Assembly: GCA_017409645.1 (NCBI GenBank)
Contig: JAFQSI010000099.1
Span: 1 to 40,891, forward strand
Direction: 5' to 3'
Length of the DNA stretch: 40,891 nucleotides
Source: Oscillospiraceae bacterium
GTDB lineage: Bacteria; Bacillota; Clostridia; Oscillospirales; Oscillospiraceae
Positions 26,661-33,736 of the stretch are shown one piece after another. Every line of letters starts with the position of its first letter. Within the stretch, counting starts at the first letter, position 1. Under the pieces are notes generated by a model. That model was not told the origin of the DNA, did no database searches, and saw only the letters and a list, made by a program, of their open reading frames with translations. The translations under genes and the position numbers were made by a program.

Positions 26661-26888
26661 CTATTCCTCCTCGTCGTATTTTCCCATGAGCGCCCGGTAC
26701 AGCTCGCAGCAGATATAGCTGCCGCAGCAGTACCGGGTCATGTGATCCTCCCGCTTGCGGCGGGAGCGGAAGCGGAGCTTGGTATCCGCTTCCGGCACAA
26801 GCCCCTCGCAGGTCACCACCCGTTTGCCGTCATCGTGCTGGTAAAACGGACAGCCCACATGGACCTGCAGGTACGACCCGCTGCTCAT
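26661..26888 (-). CDS. Cys-rich small protein (unknown)
   Basis: The ATG at 26888 overlaps the replication gene's stop (ATGA) and follows GGGAGG, giving 75 residues. It has two possible metal sites (GCPFYQHDD...VTCEGL and RYCCGSYICCELY) around a basic stretch (RFRSRRKREDH). The pattern is seen in small phage proteins coupled to replication genes; no activity is known. Confidence 0.7.
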   Translation of the reverse strand: MSSGSYLQVHVGCPFYQHDDGKRVVTCEGLVPEADTKLRFRSRRKREDHMTRYCCGSYICCELYRALMGKYDEEE

Positions 26889-27727
26889 GACCCAGCCCTC
26901 CCGGCCCAAAGGAGATCCGGCCCGGAGGTCAAAACGCCGTCCTCCTTCGCCCATTTCAGGATCTCCCGATAGTGGTCCACGTTGGCGTGCTTGCGCTGCA
27001 CCCAGGATACCAGCCGCTTGGCATAGGCGTTGAAGCCGTCCACGCCAAGGCGGGACAGCAGATCGTCCATCTGCCGGTCAGACAGCAGGAGTACTCCCTG
27101 CCCGATCTCCCCGCCAATGAGCCTTAAAACATCTCTATCTCCGTCGCCGCCGTCGCCGTCGTCCTCTGGTACAGTGTTAACGACTACTACTGACTGAGAT
27201 ATAGGTAAGGTATTGGTTATGGTACTGCTACTGGTAGTCCCGTTACTGTGACGGTCTGTAACGTTACCCGTAACGTTATGCGTAACGTTACGGGGTTCGT
27301 CATCTTCAGGAACAGGTGACGGTCGTTCCGCCGCCACCCGCTCCGCCCGCTTGCGGTCCCGGTAGGCTTTCTGCCGGTCGGCTGCCTTGCGGCGGGACCG
27401 GGTCATGGCGTCCTGGAGCATACATTGGTGGCCGTCCCAGTCGTGGAGGGCAAGACCGCCGTCCTCGTCCCGATCCAGGAACCCGGCAGCTACCAGAGCC
27501 TCCAGCAGACCCTTCGCCGACTTGCGCCAACCGGCGGCATCGGCAAGGTCCTGGGCCGACACCCCCGTCAGCTCCCCGGAGGGAGCATGGACCGCCGCCC
27601 AGCTCCAGATGCAGACGATCAGCCCCACGGCCTCATAGCGGTTCTTGAGCTTCAGGCCGTCCCGGAGCTTACCGATCTTGATGTGTCCAGGCAGATCCGC
27701 AAATACCTGGAACCAAGGCTGCTGCAC
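26885..27727 (-). CDS. Phage replication initiator / DnaD-like replisome protein
   Basis: The start is uncertain. GTG 27727 (280 residues, behind a G-run used as ribosome site) is preferred; ATG 27772 would overlap the upstream gene and lacks a site. The N-terminal half (WFQVFADLPGHIKIGKLRDGLKLKNRYEAVGLIVCIWSWAA...) is a winged-helix domain of phage replication proteins. A basic helix follows (RSRRKAADRQKAYRDRKRAERVA). A low-complexity linker with three NVTx units is coded by 12-bp DNA repeats. The C-terminal helix domain (LSRLGVDGFNAYAKRLVSWVQRKHANVDHYREILKWAKED) resembles DnaD-type loader domains. It probably opens the origin and recruits helicase. Confidence 0.78.
   Translation of the reverse strand: MQQPWFQVFADLPGHIKIGKLRDGLKLKNRYEAVGLIVCIWSWAAVHAPSGELTGVSAQDLADAAGWRKSAKGLLEALVAAGFLDRDEDGGLALHDWDGHQCMLQDAMTRSRRKAADRQKAYRDRKRAERVAAERPSPVPEDDEPRNVTHNVTGNVTDRHSNGTTSSSTITNTLPISQSVVVVNTVPEDDGDGGDGDRDVLRLIGGEIGQGVLLLSDRQMDDLLSRLGVDGFNAYAKRLVSWVQRKHANVDHYREILKWAKEDGVLTSGPDLLWAGRAGS
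27170..27296. other. Candidate phage replication origin: 12-bp iterons beside an AT-rich stretch
   Basis: Three copies of GTAACGTTA lie at 27258-27266, 27270-27278 and 27282-27290, in exact 12-bp phase. Beside them, about 27177-27240 is the most AT-rich part of the surrounding genes. This lies within the linker of the replication protein gene. In lambda and many Firmicutes phages the origin with iterons and an AT-rich unwinding site lies in the same place of the initiator gene. Confidence 0.55.
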
Positions 27728-27746
27728 ACATACCCCCCCCAATCCG

Positions 27747-28106
27747 TTAGACTTCCTGCACCCTGATGCCATGCAGCCACAGCATCAGCTTGCGCTTGAT
27801 GATGTAGTCCTTCGTGCGGACACCCTTGGCGTCCTCTACGACGGTCTGACCGTCCTTGACATAGACGAAATCCGCCACATAGTCCACGGCCTTCTCCAAA
27901 ACGCGACCCCGCCTGCGGCCCCCTCTGGGGCCTGTGCCGTCCGGCTCCCGCTGCTCCGGCACCAGCCGGAAGGACACCTGACACCGCAGATCGGAGATCA
28001 CACCGGCCTTCTGGAGCAGCCGCAGCTCACAGTACCGATCCCGTTCGTGTTTGCTGTCAAAGGTCATGCCGTCAAAGCTGCACTTCTGGTTGCGGTACTT
28101 ACGCAT
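27747..28106 (-). CDS. DUF1064 phage nuclease (PD-(D/E)XK, Holliday-junction resolvase type)
   Basis: This 119-residue protein starts at ATG 28106 after AGGAGGTGCGCCC. The family start MRKYRNQKCSFDGMTFDSKHERDRYCELR carries the conserved Glu. Further on VDYVADFVYVKDGQTVVEDAKG gives the Asp and Glu-x-Lys of the PD-(D/E)XK nuclease core. Proteins of this family act like RusA-type resolvases in phage recombination and replication. It lies between SSB and the replication gene, as expected. Confidence 0.82.
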   Translation of the reverse strand: MRKYRNQKCSFDGMTFDSKHERDRYCELRLLQKAGVISDLRCQVSFRLVPEQREPDGTGPRGGRRRGRVLEKAVDYVADFVYVKDGQTVVEDAKGVRTKDYIIKRKLMLWLHGIRVQEV

Positions 28107-28266
28107 GGGCGCACCTCCTGTTCCACGCAGCAACAGCCGCCTTCTCCGTGATCTCGTCCGCCGCCTGCGCCTTGCAGTTCGGACACCAGACTCGATACAG
28201 ACCCCAGTTTGTCAGCCGTACATGAGCATTGCCGCAAAACGGGCGGGGCTTCAAATTATTCGCCAT
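28099..28266 (-). CDS. Lar-type zinc-ribbon protein lacking the first Cys
   Basis: This 55-residue protein starts at ATG 28266 behind GGAGGGG. It reads LKPRPFCGNAHVRLTNWGLYRVWCPNCKAQAADEITEKAAVAAWNRR, the typical Lar/restriction-alleviation layout (KPCPFCG...VxCxxC...A...WN). The first Cys of the first pair is Arg here, so zinc binding may be changed. Lar proteins moderate type I restriction, but most homologues are untested. It overlaps the 33-residue gene and the DUF1064 gene. Confidence 0.72.
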   Translation of the reverse strand: MANNLKPRPFCGNAHVRLTNWGLYRVWCPNCKAQAADEITEKAAVAAWNRRCAHA

Positions 28267-28357
28267 ACCGCCCCTCCAAACACCGCTCACACCCGCACTC
28301 GGTCGGGCTGTCGTGGGTGGCCGTGCATCCGGCACAGCCGTCGTTATGCTGTTCCAT
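28256..28357 (-). CDS. 33-residue Cys-rich peptide (unknown)
   Basis: An ATG at 28357 lies 5 nt after GGAGG and begins a 33-codon frame: MEQHNDGCAGCTATHDSPTE then CGCERCLEGRYGE. Two CxxC pairs (GCAGC and CGCERC) can form a small zinc knuckle. It starts 11 nt after the SSB stop and overlaps the Lar-like start, filling the only gap there. It is too short to name a family. Confidence 0.6.
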   Translation of the reverse strand: MEQHNDGCAGCTATHDSPTECGCERCLEGRYGE

Positions 28358-28368
28358 ATGTACCTCCA

Positions 28369-28875
28369 TTAAAAATCCAGCTGGTCCATGTCGGTGTCCC
28401 CAAAGGGGCATCCCGGATCATAGCCGCACAGCTCCGCAAACTCGTTCTCCGGCACCTGCACAGGCACCGGGTACTGCCCGGAAACGATGGCGGCATAATT
28501 GGGGTTGGTGTACGCAGGAGCCACCCCAGGAGCCGCAGGACGGCTCTCAGACCGGCTCTTGCTCTCACCGAAGTAGATATTGTCGGCGTTGACCTCTGCA
28601 CTCCTGCGCTTGTTCCCGTCCTTGTCGGTCCAGCCCCGGATCTGGAGCCGACCGGACACCACGATCATGCTGCCCTTACTGAAATACTTGGCGACAAATT
28701 CGCCCCGCTGGGCCCAGGCCACGCAGTCGATGAAGTCCGTCTCCTTCTCCTGCCCCTGGGCGGCATAGTCCCGTTCAACTGCCACGGTGAAGCTGGCCAC
28801 GGCGGTCCCACTCCCGGTCCGCCGCAGCTCCGGGTCCCGTGTCAGCCGACCCATGATTACAATGTGATTGAGCAT
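28369..28875 (-). CDS. ssb: Single-stranded DNA-binding protein
   Basis: The ATG at 28875 follows GGAGGAGGAACA and lies inside the end of the methylase gene. The 168-residue protein has the OB fold (LNHIVIMGRLTRDPELRRTGSGTAVASFTVAVERDY...TDFIDCVAWAQRGEFVAKYFSKGSMIVVSGRLQIRGW) over residues 1-105. A flexible Pro/Ala linker and the acidic tip GDTDMDQLDF follow; that tip is used to bring partner proteins to ssDNA. It works with RecT and the nucleases of this operon in replication and recombination. Confidence 0.93.
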   Translation of the reverse strand: MLNHIVIMGRLTRDPELRRTGSGTAVASFTVAVERDYAAQGQEKETDFIDCVAWAQRGEFVAKYFSKGSMIVVSGRLQIRGWTDKDGNKRRSAEVNADNIYFGESKSRSESRPAAPGVAPAYTNPNYAAIVSGQYPVPVQVPENEFAELCGYDPGCPFGDTDMDQLDF

Positions 28876-29654
28876 TGTTCCTCCTCCGGCTCGAAGTTGC
28901 ACCAAAGCACCTCCGTGCGCCGTTCCTTGTTCTGGTTGTAACTCTTGAATTCTTTGCGGTGCCACCCCTGAAGGGCATCATCGTAAAGGTCGCTTGCGCA
29001 ACCGCTGAGAATCACGGAAGCCTTGCTCCGCAGAAGCTCCTGCAGCAGCTCCTCATGGTCCTGACGAGTCATTTCGTGGTTATACTGCTTGCCGCCTCTG
29101 GTTTCCATCAGATAGGGAGGATCACAGTAGATGGCGGCCTTGGGGTCGTTGCACTTGCGAATGAGATCCAGAGCAGGCCGGTTCTCGATACAAGCATCCT
29201 TCAGCCGCCGTGCGGCATCACGAATGGCATCGGGAACGCTGTTCCACTCCCGGACTGCATAGTTCCCTTCCCGTCCGCAGAGATCGATCTTGAAGCCGGT
29301 CTTCTTGTGGAGCTTGTAACCCCACCCCATCTTGGAACGGATCGCAAAGAACACAGCCTTCTCCATGTGGTCGACTTCCATTCCCCTGGCAACCCATGCC
29401 TCGTCATAGACTTCCCGGCTGTACGGGGTCAGTTCAATCCGCCGGGCCAGCTCGTCGGGAGCCTCACGCACCATGCGGAAGAAATTGACTGTATCCCCAT
29501 CCCGGTCATTGATGATCTCGATGGGGCTGGGGGCCTTGGTGAAGAACACCGCACCGCTTCCGAAGTACGGTTCCAGATATGTACGATGAGGCGGCAGCAT
29601 GGCGGCAATCTCCTCCGCCATGCCCCACTTACTCCCTGGATAGTTTAGGATCAT
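28857..29654 (-). CDS. D12-class N6-adenine DNA methylase (Dam type)
   Basis: This 265-residue protein has NYPGSKW at 4-10, LEPYFGSGAVFF at 27-38 (SAM-binding motif I) and DPPY at 178-181 (catalytic motif IV). This is the order of D12-class (Dam-like) methylases, which put a methyl on N6 of adenine. No partner nuclease is encoded nearby, so it is an orphan enzyme, likely shielding phage DNA or marking it. Its specificity cannot be read here. It starts next to the stop of the preceding gene. Confidence 0.9.
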   Translation of the reverse strand: MILNYPGSKWGMAEEIAAMLPPHRTYLEPYFGSGAVFFTKAPSPIEIINDRDGDTVNFFRMVREAPDELARRIELTPYSREVYDEAWVARGMEVDHMEKAVFFAIRSKMGWGYKLHKKTGFKIDLCGREGNYAVREWNSVPDAIRDAARRLKDACIENRPALDLIRKCNDPKAAIYCDPPYLMETRGGKQYNHEMTRQDHEELLQELLRSKASVILSGCASDLYDDALQGWHRKEFKSYNQNKERRTEVLWCNFEPEEEQCSITL

Positions 29655-29987
29655 TTATGTATCTCCTTCTGCCACAATGTTTCCCCGTTCGTTTTCGACG
29701 ATGGATTTAATTGCTGAATACTTTGATTTGTCCGACTTGTACCACAGCCAGACAGTTGACCATCCGTAATCACCGACAGGTTGCCGCAAAGCGGAGCAGA
29801 TGTAATAAACTCCCTTGTCAGCGTCTACCAACAAATCCACCTTTTCGGGGCCAAAGAAAGAATTTCCCGTATAAAGTGCCGTACCAACGAAGTCGTAGTC
29901 TATCGGTGCATACTGTTCCTCGTCGTTCGAAGGCTCTCCTATCTGCTCAAACCACTCTTCCGGGAGTATTCTATAAATATCGATCAA
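29655..29987 (-). CDS. Hypothetical protein with AT-richer codons
   Basis: This 110-residue protein (MIDIYRILPEEWFEQIGEPSNDEEQYAPIDYDFVG...YICSALRQPVGDYGWSTVWLWYKSDKSKYSAIKSIVEN) is acidic, with no known motif. GGAGG lies 10 nt before the ATG at 29987. Its codons use more A and T at third positions than the neighbours, and a REP-like palindrome (30003-30024) lies just upstream. Both hint at a later insertion into the operon. Confidence 0.62.
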   Translation of the reverse strand: MIDIYRILPEEWFEQIGEPSNDEEQYAPIDYDFVGTALYTGNSFFGPEKVDLLVDADKGVYYICSALRQPVGDYGWSTVWLWYKSDKSKYSAIKSIVENERGNIVAEGDT

Positions 29988-30002
29988 TTATGCGCCTCCA
30001 GA

Positions 30003-30024
30003 GGGACGGCACACAGGCCGTCCC
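30003..30024. repeat. REP-like palindrome GGGACGGC-n6-GCCGTCCC (copy 1)
   Basis: A perfect 8-bp stem with loop ACACAG, followed by CTACGG. Other copies lie at 35550-35571 and 38262-38283. It fills the gap between 29987 and 30031. Confidence 0.65.
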
Positions 30025-30030
30025 CTACGG

Positions 30031-30240
30031 TTATTCTCTAACAATCCGCTTGGCCCGGACACTGGCGCGGCCATCCTTGGTCGTTGCCACATTGGAAATG
30101 CACCAGATGTCAAACCGGGCGATCTCGTGCATCAGAAGCAGGATGCCGGGTGTGCCGTTGCGGAAGCCCCAGTTGGCGGCGTTCCGGCTGACACCCGTGG
30201 ACATGAGCTTCTTGCGGAATCTCTTGGCTCGCTTCGTCAT
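30031..30240 (-). CDS. Small basic protein with KKLMSTGVSRNAA motif
   Basis: This 69-residue basic protein overlaps the DUF3846 gene stop (ATGA) at 30240. It starts MTKRAKRFRKKLMSTGVSRNAANWGFRNGTPG. The block KxLMxxGVSRNxA recurs in the protein at 33929-34363 (KQLMGIGVSRNDA), so both share an N-terminal module. The function is unknown; the basic N-terminus may bind nucleic acid. Confidence 0.68.
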   Translation of the reverse strand: MTKRAKRFRKKLMSTGVSRNAANWGFRNGTPGILLLMHEIARFDIWCISNVATTKDGRASVRAKRIVRE

Positions 30241-30623
30241 GCTCTTTCCTCCCCTCTGACGATCCCGAAGGGCAGCTTCAGAACCATGTCCATCAGCTTT
30301 TCGGCCTCGTCCTCCTCCAGGCCCACGATATCCCGCTCGCCGTTCCGGTAGCCCAGCTTCATCAGAATGATGTTGTCGGCAATGGGATGACCGTGGATGT
30401 GGGTCTGGTAGAAGTAGGAGCCGACCAGATTCTTGGGCAGACCGTGCAGCAGCCCCTCCTCATTGACCAGCATCATGTAGGGCCGCACAAGGCCCCTTGG
30501 ATACACCGTCTCGATCCACCCGCCCAGGGTGCTTTCGCAGCTGCGGTGCAGGGGATAGCCGAACTCCTTGACATAGGCCCGGCCGTCCGTGGTCACCACC
30601 ACGCCTCTTGCGGTATCAGCCAT
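30237..30623 (-). CDS. DUF3846 family protein
   Basis: This 128-residue protein starts at ATG 30623 after GGAGGGCGGCAACA. It contains GRAYVKEFGYPLHRSCESTLGGWIETVYPRGL and MMLVNEEGLLHGLPKNLVGSYFY, the typical DUF3846 pattern (xGGxIExV...xxNEEGxLxGLPxN). The family is common in phages and conjugative elements of Firmicutes and has no set function. It is coupled to its neighbours by overlaps on both sides. Confidence 0.8.
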   Translation of the reverse strand: MADTARGVVVTTDGRAYVKEFGYPLHRSCESTLGGWIETVYPRGLVRPYMMLVNEEGLLHGLPKNLVGSYFYQTHIHGHPIADNIILMKLGYRNGERDIVGLEEDEAEKLMDMVLKLPFGIVRGEERA

Positions 30624-30834
30624 TGTTGCCGCCCTCCTCATAGACCTTCAGCTCTGCATAGAGCTGGCGAACGAGATGCCGCAGCGTGTCTTTCTTCACA
30701 CCGTTGATGGTGGGGCCGTTCAGGATCAGCTCCAGAACACCGTCTCCAAGGTCCTGGATCTTGACCTCGCCATCCATGTACCTGGAAGCGGTCTGGTCAA
30801 CATCAACGCTGGGGCGGGTCAGTCTCTCAGCCAT
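30616..30834 (-). CDS. Hypothetical protein coupled to RecT
   Basis: The ATG at 30834 lies in the end of the recT gene behind GGAGGTGACGGCA and gives 72 residues (MAERLTRPSVDVDQTASRYMDGEVKIQDLGDGVLELILNGPTIN...). A beta hairpin followed by a helix is likely. The overlap suggests joint translation with RecT, but no family is recognised. Confidence 0.68.
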   Translation of the reverse strand: MAERLTRPSVDVDQTASRYMDGEVKIQDLGDGVLELILNGPTINGVKKDTLRHLVRQLYAELKVYEEGGNNG

Positions 30835-31693
30835 TGCCGTCACCTCCGCCAGTCAGCTCCCCGATGCGCTCCAGCATCTTCCGATACAGGTGCATGGGCA
30901 TCCCGTCGGTGGATTCGCAGCCCACCTCACTGAGCAGGGTGCGCAGCACCTCATGGCTGTCCTGCCCGAAGTGGTTCTTCAGAGTCCGCAGCATGGCCTG
31001 CCGCTGCTCCTGGGTGATGGGCTTCAGGTCCTCCATAGTCAGGCCCTTGGCCTCCACGGTAACGGTTCCGGGGTCAATGGGAGCGGCGGAGCCGTCCAGA
31101 TCCATCTCCAGAACCTCGTCCTGGCTGTAGATGCCCATGATCATTTCGGGGCAGTTGACACGGCCAAAGAAGCTGGCGGCCCGGTACTGGATCATCACGC
31201 CGGGCATACTCTGCCACTTGCTGCCGTTCTTGCCGACCCAGCCCTCGGCCTTTGCCATCTTCATGGTGATCTTGGGGCCGGTGACCTTGTTGCCCGCATG
31301 ATCGATGGCCCAGGCGAAACAGCTCAGACCGTCGTCGGCGGCATCATAGCCCATTTCATACTGAAGCACGGTCTTGTACTTGCGGGAGTTGTTGATCATG
31401 GCGATGATCCACTGTGCGCTCCATGCGGGGCGGCCCTGGATCACATGGAGATGCTGCATGACCATCATGGGGCTGGTGTTCAGCCGGACGGACATCTCCA
31501 CGGCAATCATGCAGTTGCTGGGGTTGCCCTGGTATTCCCGGGGGATGATGGTGCTTTTGGACAGGGTGTCCGCCATCTGCATGGCGGCGGCGAAGGTCTG
31601 GGGATCAGAGAAAATAGTCATCATGCCGCCCTGGGGAGCGGCGGGCATCGCCATACCCTGGGGGGGCATGGCCTGCATTACGTTGCTGCTCAT
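30827..31693 (-). CDS. recT: RecT-type single-strand annealing recombinase
   Basis: This 288-residue protein starts at ATG 31693 after AGGAGGATATACC. It contains QTFAAAMQMADTLSKSTIIPREYQGNPSNCMIAVEMSVRLNTSPMMVMQHLHVIQGRPAWSAQWIIAMINN, the core of a RecT/Bet-like family that anneals ssDNA and invades duplex DNA. A RecB-like nuclease is encoded two genes upstream and SSB downstream, the usual set of a phage recombination system (as with lambda exo-bet and RecE/RecT). Confidence 0.82.
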   Translation of the reverse strand: MSSNVMQAMPPQGMAMPAAPQGGMMTIFSDPQTFAAAMQMADTLSKSTIIPREYQGNPSNCMIAVEMSVRLNTSPMMVMQHLHVIQGRPAWSAQWIIAMINNSRKYKTVLQYEMGYDAADDGLSCFAWAIDHAGNKVTGPKITMKMAKAEGWVGKNGSKWQSMPGVMIQYRAASFFGRVNCPEMIMGIYSQDEVLEMDLDGSAAPIDPGTVTVEAKGLTMEDLKPITQEQRQAMLRTLKNHFGQDSHEVLRTLLSEVGCESTDGMPMHLYRKMLERIGELTGGGDGNG

Positions 31694-31705
31694 GGTATAT
31701 CCTCC

Positions 31706-32398
31706 TTATGCTCTCTTTGCGCTGATGATGGCGGTTTCCCGGTAGGTGATGCCGGGGATCTGAATGGTGCCCTTGCTGGCCTTGATCAGGGCCATGACAG
31801 CCTTCTCGTCCACGGGGCGGATGACCACGCCGTTCAGAGTCACGGGGACCTTGTCGGGGTCAATGCCGGTGATCTCCCAGCCCTTGCGGCTGGAAATGCC
31901 CTTGGCCTTGGGCGTGGCCAGGTGGACGATGGCACCGGCAGCGGCATCATCCATGATCTCCGCCTCCACCATCGCCATCTCGGCCCCCAGAGCATCGCCG
32001 GATGCCTCAGCAGCCACGGCGGCGGAGAAAGCCTTTTCCCGCTCGGCCTCGGCGGCCCTGCGCAGCTTCTCCTCCTGCTCCCGGCGGGCCTGTTCGGCCT
32101 TGCGCTGATACTCGCCCATCTTGCCCTTGATGACCTTCTCAGCCTTGTCCAGGGGGGTGGTCATGTCCTTCTTGCGGGACAGAACAGAGTCGTAGGCCGC
32201 CTTGGTGGCCTTGCGCAGGGGCTCAAAGAAGTCCGTGACGGTCTTCTGCTGGGTCTTGATCCGCTGCAAAAACGCAGCGGCCTGGTTGTAGCGCTCGTCG
32301 CTGTCGATGACCAGATTGTTGGCGGCGGCCTCCAGGCCGGTGACCACGGTGGTCATCTGCTTCTCGGCCTGTTCGGGGGTTGCAATGATTTCTGCCAT
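31706..32398 (-). CDS. Coiled-coil protein between RecB-like nuclease and RecT
   Basis: The ATG at 32398 is 8 nt after AAGGAG; an upstream in-frame GTG at 32407 has no fitting site. This 230-residue protein has a long coiled coil (VTDFFEPLRKATKAAYDSVLSRKKDMTTPLDKAEKVIKGKMGEYQRKAEQARREQEEKLRRAAEAEREKAF) and a small C-terminal domain (GWEITGIDPDKVPVTLNGVVIRPVDEKAVMALIKASKGTIQIPGITY). Proteins with this layout often lie next to recT in Firmicutes phages. A structural or clamp-like helper of recombination is possible. Confidence 0.7.
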   Translation of the reverse strand: MAEIIATPEQAEKQMTTVVTGLEAAANNLVIDSDERYNQAAAFLQRIKTQQKTVTDFFEPLRKATKAAYDSVLSRKKDMTTPLDKAEKVIKGKMGEYQRKAEQARREQEEKLRRAAEAEREKAFSAAVAAEASGDALGAEMAMVEAEIMDDAAAGAIVHLATPKAKGISSRKGWEITGIDPDKVPVTLNGVVIRPVDEKAVMALIKASKGTIQIPGITYRETAIISAKRA

Positions 32399-32410
32399 AG
32401 GTAACACTCC

Positions 32411-33028
32411 TTATTTGTCGTAAGACTTGGTGTAGTCGTAGATGTTTTTCAGGCTGCCGAATACCCGCCATGCGGCGGAATCCCCGGCAGGGAAGCCGGG
32501 GAAGTCCCAGCTCCCATCCTTGCGAAGGTGCAGCGCACCCTTCCGGGCCGCCTTCACGCCCAGGGATTCCAACGCCCTGGCGTAGGCCTCCAGCTGTACC
32601 CGCACCAGCATCTCAGACAGGGTGCTGGTGCTTTTGTAGTCGATGATCCAAAGCTCATCGCCGATCATGCAGACCAGATCGGCGGTTCCGGCGTAACGCA
32701 GCAGCTTGTGATACAGCCGCAGCTCCGAGCCGACGACGGTGGGCTCATATTTGCGCCACCAGTCGTAGAAGGCATCGAAGTATTCCATATACGGAGCCGG
32801 GATGTCCACGATCCCGAAGTTCAGCCAGTTCTCAATGGCGTTATGCACGGCGGTTCCCCGCCCTGCGGCCTTCTGGAGTACATCCTCCGGGATGGTCTTG
32901 TAGAATCGATCGCTCAGAGGCTTCATCAGCGTGGTCACGGAGGGCAGCACCTCGGAGCCGATCCGATACACATGGTTCCGCTCGTCAAACTCCAGCTCCG
33001 GCACAGGGGGAATCTCGATCATACTCAT
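32411..33028 (-). CDS. RecB/Cas4-like PD-(D/E)XK exonuclease
   Basis: This 205-residue protein carries the PD-(D/E)XK nuclease motifs in order: RGTAVHNAIE (His62), GTADLV (Asp117), WIIDYKST (Asp130 and Lys132) and QLEAYA (Gln145). Such nucleases chew one strand of a double-strand end so that RecT can anneal the other. It overlaps the preceding gene by 4 nt. Its place two genes before recT supports this pairing. Confidence 0.83.
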   Translation of the reverse strand: MSMIEIPPVPELEFDERNHVYRIGSEVLPSVTTLMKPLSDRFYKTIPEDVLQKAAGRGTAVHNAIENWLNFGIVDIPAPYMEYFDAFYDWWRKYEPTVVGSELRLYHKLLRYAGTADLVCMIGDELWIIDYKSTSTLSEMLVRVQLEAYARALESLGVKAARKGALHLRKDGSWDFPGFPAGDSAAWRVFGSLKNIYDYTKSYDK

Positions 33029-33270
33029 TCCTCCTTAGGTTCCCACTTCGTGGGAGCAAATCGTACACCCTCGGCCACTCCGCTGATGCAGGTGTAGCAG
33101 GGAAGATTATCGTCGAATACACGCCCGTCGTGGCGGCAGCTGTCGCAGGTCTTTTGCCCGTCTATCAGCCGCCGTGCAGCCTCCTGAATCAGAGAGCGGA
33201 CAGGTGCGTCATATCCCGCAAAGACCTGGATCAGCTTCTCGCCCAGCTCCTTATCGGTCATTCTGCGCAT
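33025..33270 (-). CDS. Small Cys-containing protein (unknown)
   Basis: This 81-residue protein starts at ATG 33270 (AGGAGG 10 nt upstream); ATG 33261 is an alternative. The first half is a helix (TDKELGEKLIQVFAGYDAPVRSLIQEAARRLIDGQ), and the second has CDSCRHDGRVFDD then CYTC, a likely zinc site. It overlaps the nuclease gene by 4 nt. No family is recognised. Confidence 0.68.
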   Translation of the reverse strand: MRRMTDKELGEKLIQVFAGYDAPVRSLIQEAARRLIDGQKTCDSCRHDGRVFDDNLPCYTCISGVAEGVRFAPTKWEPKEE

Positions 33271-33470
33271 CGTTGCCCTGCCTCCTTATTCCACGCCCGC
33301 AGGCTCCGCTTCCAGTAGCCGCAGTGCATACAGCACACGCCGATGGGGTGGTGCAGATTCCACCGGCGGATCCATGCCGGCGTGGTGATCTTGAAGGGCC
33401 ACCCTGCGGCCAGGATACGATGCCCACACTTGGGGCAGGGCTTGGCAGTCAGCCGTCCCTTGTTGGTCAT
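33258..33470 (-). CDS. Lar-like zinc-ribbon protein
   Basis: This 70-residue protein (KPCPKCGHRILAAGWPFKITTPAWIRRWNLHHPIGVCCMHCGYWKRSLRAWNKEAG) has two CxxC-type pairs 30 residues apart and the WN near the end, as in Lar-type proteins. Its ribosome site AAAGGAAAG partly overlaps the sequence of the opposing sRNA promoter at 33476. Thus the gap before this gene carries signals on both strands. Confidence 0.72.
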   Translation of the reverse strand: MTNKGRLTAKPCPKCGHRILAAGWPFKITTPAWIRRWNLHHPIGVCCMHCGYWKRSLRAWNKEAGQRCAE

Positions 33471-33475
33471 AATAG

Positions 33476-33504
33476 TTGACTTTCCTTTCTAGGGATGTTA
33501 AAAT
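33476..33504 (+). promoter_or_regulatory. Sigma-70-type promoter for a plus-strand sRNA
   Basis: TTGACT (33476-33481), a 17-bp spacer and TAAAAT (33499-33504) form a near-consensus promoter on the strand opposite to the operon. The inverted repeat GGGAT (33492-33496)/ATCCC (33505-33509) flanks the -10 box and could be an operator. Confidence 0.75.
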
Positions 33505-33510
33505 ATCCCC

Positions 33511-33563
33511 GATGCAATTTGTGTCGCCGCTTCCCGGTCTTGCCCACCGGGGGCGGCTTTTTT
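33511..33563 (+). ncRNA. Putative ~53-nt phage sRNA ending in a rho-independent terminator
   Basis: A start about 7 nt after the -10 box would give a 15-nt unpaired 5' part (GATGCAATTTGTGTC). A hairpin follows: GCCGC paired with GCGGC, an internal TT/G loop, CCCGGT paired with ACCGGG, then six T residues (33558-33563). Only the plus strand has the T-run. It fills the single 95-nt gap in an operon whose genes otherwise overlap. No long frame fits, so a trans- or cis-acting RNA is the simplest reading. Targets are unknown. Confidence 0.68.
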
Positions 33564-33565
33564 AC

Positions 33566-33736
33566 TTAGTGGACCTGCGCCGCAAAGAGCAGCGCAGCCA
33601 GCAGCCCGGTCAGCACCCAGGTGCAGAGCCGCCACAGCTTCTCGCCAGGGTCGTTCTCTCTGCGGTACCGCCAGTACTGGAGCTTCTCCACGTTGATGTT
33701 GTTGACATCAACGTACCGCTCATCCCAGTGGATCAT
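33566..33736 (-). CDS. Small single-pass membrane protein (unknown)
   Basis: This 56-residue protein starts at ATG 33736, overlapping the stop of the HTH gene (ATGA), after GGAGGTGAGAGC. The N-terminal part is polar (MIHWDERYVDVNNINVEKLQYWRYRRENDPGEK). One hydrophobic helix follows (LWRLCTWVLTGLLAALLFAA), so it likely sits in the membrane with the N-terminus inside. The stop lies 2 nt from the end of the opposing sRNA terminator. Confidence 0.7.
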   Translation of the reverse strand: MIHWDERYVDVNNINVEKLQYWRYRRENDPGEKLWRLCTWVLTGLLAALLFAAQVH

